NCBI GenBank assembly: GCA_045599965.1
Contig: JAZRXA010000003.1
Span: 1 to 12,335, forward strand
Source of the DNA: RGIG5612 sp045599965
Lineage (GTDB): Bacteria > Bacillota > Clostridia > Lachnospirales > Lachnospiraceae
DNA length: 12,335 nt
Reading direction: 5' to 3'
Shown: one piece after another, positions 6,943 through 12,231 of the stretch
Numbering within the stretch: position 1 is the first letter of the stretch
Layout: each line of letters starts with the position of its first letter
Translations under genes and position numbers: made by a program
Notes under the pieces: model-generated
Database searches by the model: none
The model's input: only the letters and a program-made list of their open reading frames with translations
What the model was told of the DNA's origin: nothing

Positions 6943-7778
6943 TGGTCTATTTAATTTTAGCAATTGCTTCTAGTTCGCTCGTTTCTATTTTCATGAAACT
7001 TAGCGAGAAAAAAAGACAAAGCGAAACAGGCATGCTCATATTTAATTATGCGGCCTGTGTTATTTTTGCTTGGGCTTTAAGCCCTAATATGAATCCCTTC
7101 CCGCAAAAAGAGGGTATTGGGATTACGATTACTCTTGGCGCAATCGCAGGAGTTATTTATCTTGCGACACTAGTGCTTGTCCAGATAAATATAAAACGTA
7201 ACGGCGTTGTTTTGGGCGCAACTTTTATGAAACTTGGCGTCATCGTTTCTGTACTCATTGCAGTTTTCGCTTTTGGTGAAACGCCGGGGATGAAGCAAAT
7301 TATCGGAATTGTTCTTGCTATTATAGCAATAAGTATTTTTAATTTTGACAAAGAAGGAATGCAAGGGAATAAAAATATCCTCCTGCTTATCTTAGTTTTA
7401 ATTGCCTCCGGCGCATGCGACGCAATAATCAACGTCTTTAATAATCTCGGACCTGAAAAATTATCGGATGGATTTTTATTCTTGAACTTTGCATTTGCGC
7501 TAATTTGTGCGATAATTTTATTATTCATAAGAAAAGAAAAAATTGGTTGGTGGGATGTTCTCTTTGGAGTTTTAGTTGGTGTTCCAAACTATTTGTCTTC
7601 TAGGTTTGTTTTACTTGCGCTTGGACAATTAGACGCCGTAGTCGTTTATCCAATCTATAGTATAGCTACTCTTGTTGTTATTGGCATTGTTGGAATCTTT
7701 GCATTTAAAGAGAAGATGACTATTGCCAAGGGCATAGGACTTGCGATTGTTTTAGTAGCGTTATTTTTACTTAGTTAA
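6942..7778 (+). CDS. EamA/DMT-superfamily transporter
   Basis: A 278-aa, highly hydrophobic protein with about ten membrane segments in two repeats of about 135 residues, typical of the EamA (drug/metabolite transporter) family. The N-terminal segment runs YLILAIASSSLVSIFMKLSE, and the second repeat contains the characteristic YPIYSIATLVVIGIVGIFAFKEKM. ATG 6942 overlaps the femX-like stop by one base (TAATG), so translation is coupled. The substrate is not predictable. The close link with an aminoacyltransferase and a membrane-anchored EEP hydrolase suggests an envelope-related metabolite or lipid carrier, but that is inference. Confidence 0.85.
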   Translation: MVYLILAIASSSLVSIFMKLSEKKRQSETGMLIFNYAACVIFAWALSPNMNPFPQKEGIGITITLGAIAGVIYLATLVLVQINIKRNGVVLGATFMKLGVIVSVLIAVFAFGETPGMKQIIGIVLAIIAISIFNFDKEGMQGNKNILLLILVLIASGACDAIINVFNNLGPEKLSDGFLFLNFAFALICAIILLFIRKEKIGWWDVLFGVLVGVPNYLSSRFVLLALGQLDAVVVYPIYSIATLVVIGIVGIFAFKEKMTIAKGIGLAIVLVALFLLS

Positions 7779-7787
7779 GGAGATGCA

Positions 7788-8852
7788 ATGAAGTTTTTTA
7801 AAGGATTGTTAAGTGTTTTAGGAACAATAGTCGGAATAGTTCTTGTAGCAGCACTTGCGCTTTTGGCATATCTCTCAATAACAGAGTATAAGCCAAAGGA
7901 CATGGAGAAAGTTCAAATTGAAGGTGAAGCAAGCGAAGTTTTAGTTCCACTTGGCACTGAATTTAATATAGTATCTTGGAACATCGGATATGGTAAGTTC
8001 GGTGAAGGCTCTGACTTTAGCATGGACGGCGGTGGTAATGTTGAGCCGGCTAGCGAAAAAGAAGTTAAAGAAAATTTACAAGGAATTGAAAATATCTTAA
8101 AAAAGCAAGATGCTAACATTTGGATGATTCAAGAAATTGATAGAGGTTCAACAAGATCCTACAAAATTGATGAAGTTACTAACTTAACTTTAGGCCAAGG
8201 TGCGTTCGCATATAATTACAAGTGCGACTTCGTTCCTTTCCCATGGCCACCTTTCGGATATGTTCGTTCCGGAATTTACACAACATCTTCTTACAACATG
8301 AATAACTCAATTCGTTATTCGCTTCCAAATACATTCTCTTGGCCTATGGCTATTGCTAACTTAAAGAGATGTATGCAAGCGACTTACTTCCATATAGAAG
8401 GTAGCGAAAAACAATTAGTTGTCGTTAACATGCACCTCGAGGCTTATGACGATGGCCCTGGAAGAGAAGCTCAACTTAAACAAGTTTGTGACTTCATGAG
8501 TAAAGAATATGAAGCTGGTAACTATGTTATCGCTGGTGGCGACTTTAACCAAAATATGCCTGGTTGCAATAAACTATATCCAAATACGCATCAAGATATT
8601 TGGGAAGTTAAAGAAGTTCCGGGGAAGGTTTTACCAGAAGGCTTTACATGCGTCTTTGATAGCGAAGTTCCTAGCTGCCGTTTACTTAATCAACCTTACA
8701 ACCTTGTAGACAGCTACGGCACACAGCACTATGTATTAGATGGATTTATTGTTAGCCCGAATGTGAAAGTTTCAACTGTGGAAAATTTGGATTTAGGTTT
8801 TAAGTATTCGGACCATAACCCGGTTAAACTTAGTGTAACTTTGGTTCAATAA
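7788..8852 (+). CDS. Membrane-anchored endonuclease/exonuclease/phosphatase (EEP) family protein
   Basis: A 354-aa protein with an N-terminal membrane anchor (about 5-29) and an extracytoplasmic EEP domain (DNase I/sphingomyelinase fold). Catalytic and metal-site blocks in order: VSWNIGYG with Asn65, IQEID with Glu116, VNMHLEAY with His216, GGDFNQ with Asp252 and Asn254, and YSDHNPV with Asp342-His343. SD AAGGAG overlaps the upstream stop, 9 nt before ATG 7788, so it is the third gene of the femX-like operon. No terminator follows; the next promoter begins 8 nt after its stop. EEP proteins act on DNA, phospholipids or inositol phosphates, and the exact substrate cannot be read from the motifs. 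Confidence 0.85.
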   Translation: MKFFKGLLSVLGTIVGIVLVAALALLAYLSITEYKPKDMEKVQIEGEASEVLVPLGTEFNIVSWNIGYGKFGEGSDFSMDGGGNVEPASEKEVKENLQGIENILKKQDANIWMIQEIDRGSTRSYKIDEVTNLTLGQGAFAYNYKCDFVPFPWPPFGYVRSGIYTTSSYNMNNSIRYSLPNTFSWPMAIANLKRCMQATYFHIEGSEKQLVVVNMHLEAYDDGPGREAQLKQVCDFMSKEYEAGNYVIAGGDFNQNMPGCNKLYPNTHQDIWEVKEVPGKVLPEGFTCVFDSEVPSCRLLNQPYNLVDSYGTQHYVLDGFIVSPNVKVSTVENLDLGFKYSDHNPVKLSVTLVQ

Positions 8853-8853
8853 A

Positions 8854-8873
8854 TAGTGCTTGACATCAACACT
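8854..8873 (+). promoter_or_regulatory. Imperfect palindrome over the -35 box, possible operator
   Basis: AGTG-C-TTGA-CA-TCAA-CACT: TTGA/TCAA and AGTG/CACT are inverted repeats, with one unpaired C. It overlaps the -35 hexamer of the attenuator promoter, where a repressor could bind. It has no U-tract, so it is not a terminator. It may be chance. Confidence 0.25.
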
Positions 8874-8888
8874 TTAAAGCGTTAAAAT
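8860..8888 (+). promoter_or_regulatory. Strong promoter for the tyrosine leader and ABC importer operon
   Basis: A perfect TTGACA (8860-8865), 17 bp, and TAAAAT (8883-8888). Transcription should begin at about 8894-8896, that is, at or within two bases of the ATG of the leader peptide, which implies a leaderless leader mRNA. Confidence 0.8.
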
Positions 8889-8895
8889 ACGAAAC

Positions 8896-8958
8896 ATGAA
8901 GAAAACAAGTAATTTTGTAGCAAATGCATATTATTATTACAGCTATTACATAAAGTAA
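8896..8958 (+). CDS. Tyrosine-rich leader peptide (20 aa) of a transcription attenuator
   Basis: ATG 8896 to TAA 8956-8958 encodes a 20-residue peptide whose second half is YYYYSYY (residues 12-18; codons TAT TAT TAT TAC AGC TAT TAC at 8929-8949): six Tyr codons in seven. No SD is present; the predicted transcription start coincides with the ATG. The peptide itself probably has no function. Its translation senses charged tRNA-Tyr. A ribosome stalled on the Tyr codons would cover strand 1 of the leader RNA, and one that finishes sits on the stop codon and masks strand 2. Composition, position between promoter and terminator, and fit with three alternative helices all support an attenuator role. 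Confidence 0.8.
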   Translation: MKKTSNFVANAYYYYSYYIK

Positions 8959-9015
8959 TGGTTGTTTGAGTGCGTTTATGTTTAGCTGCTCGGGCAACAC
9001 CCTAGCAGCTTTTTT
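8939..9015 (+). promoter_or_regulatory. Ribosome-mediated attenuator with alternative 1:2, 2:3 and 3:4 helices
   Basis: Three mutually exclusive helices can be drawn. 1:2 is ACAGCUAUUAC (8939-8949) with GUAAUGGUUGU (8955-8965), 11 bp with a 5-nt loop; its 5' arm is the final Tyr codons. 2:3 is 8961-8973 with 8985-8998: ten continuous pairs GUUGUUUGAG/CUCGGGCAAC, then U·G and, past one bulge, GC/GC. 3:4 is the terminator (8984-9010). Stalling at 8929-8940 frees strand 2, so the antiterminator forms. Normal translation to the stop codon masks strand 2, so the terminator forms. Without translation 1:2 and 3:4 form. This is the layout of the enteric trp leader, here keyed to tyrosine. Pairings were made by eye, without energies. 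Confidence 0.75.
8984..9015 (+). terminator. Attenuator (rho-independent) terminator
   Basis: AGCTGCT (8984-8990) pairs with AGCAGCT (9004-9010); after one C/T mismatch, GGG (8992-8994) pairs with CCC (9000-9002) around a CAACA loop. Six T (9010-9015) and then ATTTG follow. It lies 26 nt upstream of the SBP gene start, inside the operon leader. Confidence 0.88.
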
Positions 9016-9040
9016 ATTTGCTAAAAAAAGGAGACAAGAG

Positions 9041-10000
9041 ATGAAAAAAACAATAGCAATTATTTCTTTAATCAGTGTAGTACTAGCGTCAATAGGACTT
9101 TGCGGTTGTGGCGCAAGTTCGGCAGACTCTTTTACAGTTGGTATTTGCCAGCTCGTTCAACATCCGGCCTTAGATAAAGCAACTCAAGGTTTTAAGGATG
9201 CTTTGACTAAAGAGTTTGGTGACAAGGTTACCTTCGAGGAGGGCAATGCTTCTGGTGACAGCGCTACATGCTCAACTATCTGTAACGGATTTGTTTCTGA
9301 AGGCGTTGACTTAATTATGGCGAACGCAACTCCTGCACTCCAGGCTGCAGCTTCAGCAACTAATACAATTCCTGTTTTAGGAACTTCTATTTCTGGCTAC
9401 GGCGTTGCTTTGGGCTTAGACGATTTTAAGGATGTTGTTGGCGGAAATATTTCTGGCACATCCGACCTCGCGCCGATGGATGAGCAGGCTAGTATTATGA
9501 AACAACTTTGGCCAAACGCCAAAACGGTTGGAATTATCTTTTGCTCTGGCGAAGCTAACTCTGTTTTCCAGGTTGAGGTTATGACGGAAGAACTTTCTAA
9601 ACTCGGCTTTAAGGTTAACAGCTACTCATTCGCTGACTCGAATGATGTTTCTTTAGTAACTAAGACTGCTTGCGAAGAGAACGACTTACTATACGTTCCT
9701 ACTGATAATGTTGCCGCTTCATGCGCCGACGCTATTAACGCAGTGGTTTGCGATACAAAGACTCCGGCTTTCGCAGCTGAAGAAGATCCTTGCAAAGCTT
9801 TTGGTGTAGCAACTCTTACGATCGATTACTACGAGCTTGGTAAGATGACCGGAGAAATGGCTATTAAGATTCTCAAAGGCGAAGCTGACATAAGCACTAT
9901 GCCTGTTGAATACTTTGCTAATCCTGTTAAAAAATTCAACGCTGAAAAGGCAAAACTTTTCGACGTTAAAATTCCAGATGATTTTGAGGAAATAAAATAA
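9041..10000 (+). CDS. ABC importer substrate-binding lipoprotein (COG2984, TrpX-like), predicted tyrosine/aromatic
   Basis: A 319-aa lipoprotein: KK start, hydrophobic signal, lipobox-like LCGC with Cys23. The mature part is a type I periplasmic-binding-protein fold of the ABC_sub_bind family (PF04392), with VGICQLVQHPALDKATQGFKD near the start, a hinge-region GTSISGYG, VGIIFCSGEANS (about 165), VPTDNVAAS and YYELGKMTGEMAIKIL. The family includes the streptococcal-type TrpX proteins, often under Trp T-boxes. Start: ATG 9041 with AAGGAG (9028-9033) 7 nt upstream. An upstream TTG at 8966 would force translation through the attenuator hairpin and is rejected. First structural gene after the Tyr attenuator, hence the predicted specificity. 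The permease gene begins on its stop codon (TAATG). Confidence 0.88.
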   Translation: MKKTIAIISLISVVLASIGLCGCGASSADSFTVGICQLVQHPALDKATQGFKDALTKEFGDKVTFEEGNASGDSATCSTICNGFVSEGVDLIMANATPALQAAASATNTIPVLGTSISGYGVALGLDDFKDVVGGNISGTSDLAPMDEQASIMKQLWPNAKTVGIIFCSGEANSVFQVEVMTEELSKLGFKVNSYSFADSNDVSLVTKTACEENDLLYVPTDNVAASCADAINAVVCDTKTPAFAAEEDPCKAFGVATLTIDYYELGKMTGEMAIKILKGEADISTMPVEYFANPVKKFNAEKAKLFDVKIPDDFEEIK

Positions 10001-10959
10001 TGACTAATATTTTTCTTGCAATTACATTTACGAATTTAGTTAATAGGCTCCCGGGAGGAATCTCCCAGGGGCTTATCTGGGGTATTATGGCGCTCGGTGT
10101 TTATATTACCTTTAGAGTTTTGGATGTTGCCGACTTAACGGTTGACGGTAGCTTTGCTACTGGTGGCGCTGTTTCGGCGATGCTTATTTTAGCGGGCGTG
10201 CCGGCATGGGTTTCAATACTTGTGGCTATTGTTGCGGGCGTTGCCACGGGCGTTATAACTGGGCTTTTACATACTAAGCTAGGTATCCCTGCTATCTTGG
10301 CCGGCATCTTAACTCAGTTCGCTTTATATTCAATTAATCTTAGAATAATGGGGATGGCGGCTAATAAGTCTCTCAACCCTGACTTAAATAAACTTGTTAT
10401 TTCAATGCGTAATATTCCGCTTGCGATTGTAGAAGGTGTGATTTTTGCAATTGTTTTAGTTGCAATTCTTTATTGGTATTTTGGAACGGAACAAGGTAGT
10501 GCGATGCGTTCTACTGGCGCTAATCCACAGATGAGTAGTGCGCTCGGTGTTAATATCGATAACATGAAGATTATTGGACTTGGTCTTTCAAATGGCCTTG
10601 TTGCTTTGGCTGGCGCTCTTATGAGCCAGTACCAAGGTTTTGCGGATGTTAACCAAGGCCGTGGCGCAATCGTTATTGGGCTTGCTGCTGTTATTATCGG
10701 TGAGATTCTTTGCGATGCAATCTTTAGAAAAGGTTGCTCGTTCTACGTTCGCCTTGGCTTTGTAATTATTGGCGGAATTATTTATTACATTGTTATGGTT
10801 ATTATTCTTTGGCTTAAACTTGATGCTAATGATCTTAAATTATTTACAGCCATTATCGTTGCTATCTTTCTTGCTATTCCTTATCTAAAAAAAGAAAAAG
10901 GAAATTCGTTTAAGGCTGCTTTCAACTCAAGTTTGAAATTTGGAAAGGGGGATAAATAA
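10000..10959 (+). CDS. ABC importer permease (BPD_transp_2 family, TrpY-like)
   Basis: A 319-aa membrane protein with about eight to nine hydrophobic segments, of the branched-chain amino acid/sugar permease superfamily. The family's N-terminal block ISQGLIWGIMALGVYITFRV with DLTVDGSFATGGAV, and the cytoplasmic-loop region STGANPQMSSALG...GLSNGLVALAGALMSQYQGFADVNQG, are typical of permeases partnered with COG2984 binding proteins. It overlaps the binding-protein stop by one base and ends with TAATG overlapping the ATPase start, so the three genes are translationally coupled. A single permease gene implies a homodimer in the membrane. Substrate follows from the operon's regulation, not from the sequence. 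Confidence 0.88.
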   Translation: MTNIFLAITFTNLVNRLPGGISQGLIWGIMALGVYITFRVLDVADLTVDGSFATGGAVSAMLILAGVPAWVSILVAIVAGVATGVITGLLHTKLGIPAILAGILTQFALYSINLRIMGMAANKSLNPDLNKLVISMRNIPLAIVEGVIFAIVLVAILYWYFGTEQGSAMRSTGANPQMSSALGVNIDNMKIIGLGLSNGLVALAGALMSQYQGFADVNQGRGAIVIGLAAVIIGEILCDAIFRKGCSFYVRLGFVIIGGIIYYIVMVIILWLKLDANDLKLFTAIIVAIFLAIPYLKKEKGNSFKAAFNSSLKFGKGDK

Positions 10960-11714
10960 TGCTGAAGTTACAAGAAGTTTCTAAAACATTTAATAAAGGC
11001 ACAGTAAATCAGCGAGACGCCCTCGTGAAGGTAAGCCTTGAATTAAAAGAAGGCGACTTTGTTTCTGTAATAGGCGGAAATGGTGCTGGAAAATCTACTT
11101 TGCTTAACGCTGTGGCCGGAACATGGCCAATAGACGACGGAGCAATATTTATTGACGGGGTAAATATTACTGGAATGAAAGACTTTAAAAGAGCAAAATT
11201 TATCGGCAGAGTTTTTCAAGATCCAAAGATGGGCACCGCGCCAAATATGCAAATAGAAGAGAACTTAGCTCTCGCGCTAAGGCGCGGAAATAAGCGTGGC
11301 CTTAAGTGGGGCATAACTAAAGAAGAAAGAAATTTGTTTAGAGACCAACTTTCTTTACTGGGGCTCGGCCTTGAAGATAGAATGACAACTAAGGTTGGAC
11401 TTCTATCTGGTGGCCAACGCCAAGCGCTAACGCTTTTGATGGCGGCTATACAAAAACCGAAGATTTTACTTCTTGATGAGCACACTGCTGCTTTGGACCC
11501 GGCAACAACGAAACTCGTCTTAGAAATTACTGAAAAAATAGTTTCGGACTTTAGTTTGACAACGCTTATGATCACACATGACATGACCGATGCTCTAAAG
11601 CATGGCAATCGCCTCCTTTGCATGAACAACGGACATATAACTCATGACATCTCTGGCGGCGACAAAGAAAAAATCACAACCGATGATTTATTCAAAATGT
11701 ACTACCAAGAATAG
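10959..11714 (+). CDS. ABC importer ATPase (TrpZ-like)
   Basis: A 251-aa nucleotide-binding subunit with a complete ABC motif set: Walker A GGNGAGKST (39-47), Q-loop VFQDP (Gln87), signature LSGGQRQ (149-155), Walker B ILLLDE (169-174), D-loop ALDP (178-181) and H-loop His207 (ITHDMTDAL). It should energise the permease encoded just upstream. SD-like GGAAAGGGGG (10942-10951) lies inside the permease end. It is last in the transporter operon. No terminator separates it from the next small gene, which has its own promoter 3 nt after the stop. Confidence 0.92.
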   Translation: MLKLQEVSKTFNKGTVNQRDALVKVSLELKEGDFVSVIGGNGAGKSTLLNAVAGTWPIDDGAIFIDGVNITGMKDFKRAKFIGRVFQDPKMGTAPNMQIEENLALALRRGNKRGLKWGITKEERNLFRDQLSLLGLGLEDRMTTKVGLLSGGQRQALTLLMAAIQKPKILLLDEHTAALDPATTKLVLEITEKIVSDFSLTTLMITHDMTDALKHGNRLLCMNNGHITHDISGGDKEKITTDDLFKMYYQE

Positions 11715-11716
11715 TA

Positions 11717-11725
11717 TGCTATAAT
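11717..11725 (+). promoter_or_regulatory. Extended -10 promoter driving a leaderless gene
   Basis: TGCTATAAT (TG 11717-11718, TATAAT 11720-11725). Seven bases downstream of the -10 is the A of ATG 11732, so the mRNA should begin on the start codon. The -10-to-ATG stretch CGAAACATG is identical to that of the tyrosine leader peptide (8890-8898). Confidence 0.6.
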
Positions 11726-11731
11726 CGAAAC

Positions 11732-11944
11732 ATGTTTGAGAACGAATATAGTAATTTTGAATATGGCGAGTCTAGTGAAATGGGGTATGGTCAAGGAGGA
11801 TTTGGACCAAGCCATTCTCCTGAGGCTAGAAAAGCGGAAAGGCTCTTTTCAAAGTTAGCAGCCGAAGGCAGATATGCTGATATCGATAAAGCAAAACATA
11901 ACGAACAATACAAAAAATATTTACTAGAAAATTTAGATATATAA
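11732..11944 (+). CDS. Small hypothetical protein (70 aa), probably leaderless
   Basis: A 70-aa protein of unknown family. The first 27 residues are rich in Glu, Tyr, Gly and Ser (for example YGESSEMGYGQGGFGPSHSP) and look disordered. The rest (about 30-70) is a charged helical segment, EARKAERLFSKLAAEGRYADIDKAKHNEQYKKYLLENLDI in composition, read here in two parts: ARKAERLFSKLAAEGRY and DKAKHNEQYKKYLLENL. No SD precedes ATG 11732; the promoter places the mRNA start on the ATG. A later ATG (11780) lacks an SD as well. It is closed by a strong terminator directly after its stop, so it forms a single-gene unit. A regulatory or ribosome-associated role cannot be claimed. Confidence 0.6.
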   Translation: MFENEYSNFEYGESSEMGYGQGGFGPSHSPEARKAERLFSKLAAEGRYADIDKAKHNEQYKKYLLENLDI

Positions 11945-11951
11945 GCAATAA

Positions 11952-11979
11952 AAAACCTCGCTGTTTCCAGCGAGGTTTT
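11952..11979. terminator. Bidirectional rho-independent terminator
   Basis: CCTCGCTG (11956-11963), loop TTTC, CAGCGAGG (11968-11975), flanked by AAAA on the left and TTTT on the right, giving a 12-bp perfect stem. The A/T flanks let it stop both the 70-aa gene (+) and the Rpn-family gene (-). Confidence 0.93.
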
Positions 11980-11984
11980 AAATA

Positions 11985-12059
11985 TTACTTTTCCGCGTGA
12001 GGCTGTACATAGCCACATTTTATTGCTTGTTCCAACCTGTGAACAAAATTATTTTTCTG
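11985..12059 (-). pseudogene. Out-of-frame 24-codon remnant of an Rpn-gene-like end
   Basis: Reading the - strand in another frame, just past the stop of the Rpn-family gene, gives 24 codons containing NNFVHRLEQ and ending in TAA (11985-11987). The same NFVHRLEQ occurs in frame inside the Rpn-family gene, encoded by an almost identical 25-nt sequence 250 bp upstream. A one-base deletion after the gene's last Lys codon would fuse it to the end of the protein. It is either a decayed partial duplication or a C-terminal extension lost by frameshift. Confidence 0.35.
12026..12050 (-). repeat. Direct repeat copy A (25 nt)
   Basis: Matches 12276-12300 at 23 of 25 positions, exactly 250 bp away. Copy A lies outside the Rpn-family gene, just after its stop. 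Confidence 0.8.
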
Positions 12060-12231
12060 TTACGGCCAGAACTTGGTCAATTGAAAGCTTTAACATTTCA
12101 GCAACTTTTGTAGGTTCATACTCTTCAAGCAATGTCTTTATCAAAGTTGCACGGCCTTCTTCACGGCCTTCTACACGACCTTCTTCACGAGCTTGTCTGG
12201 CTTCCATTCTTACGATTTCTTCAAAAGTCAT
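12049..12231 (-). CDS. Possible internally initiated C-terminal small protein (RpnS-like, 60 aa)
   Basis: Inside the Rpn-family frame, ATG at 12231-12229 is preceded by GGGAGG (12245-12240) with 8-nt spacing, an excellent internal ribosome binding site. It would yield 60 residues (MTFEEIVRMEARQ...), containing only the REEGR linker and helical tail. E. coli Rpn genes are reported to produce such C-terminal small proteins that inhibit the full-length nuclease. The GGGAGG also encodes the W-E of the full protein, so it may be coding coincidence. Confidence 0.4.
   Translation of the reverse strand: MTFEEIVRMEARQAREEGRVEGREEGRATLIKTLLEEYEPTKVAEMLKLSIDQVLAVTEK

Noticed and set aside
7157..7528. 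Minus-strand ORF of 123 codons within the EamA gene
   Set aside because: Antisense shadow of a hydrophobic coding region; no SD and no recognisable protein.
8966..9040. Upstream TTG start extending the substrate-binding protein by 25 residues
   Set aside because: It would translate through the attenuator hairpin and U-tract, has no SD, and hides the clean lipoprotein signal that starts at ATG 9041 with AAGGAG at 7 nt.
8896..9040. T-box riboswitch in the leader
   Set aside because: No AGGGUGG-type antiterminator element or long specifier stem is seen, and the leader is too short. The Tyr codons are within an ORF with its own start and stop and match a leader peptide instead.
11216..11629. 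Minus-strand ORF of 137 codons opposite the ATPase gene
   Set aside because: Antisense to an intact, fully motif-bearing ABC ATPase; composition is that of a shadow frame.
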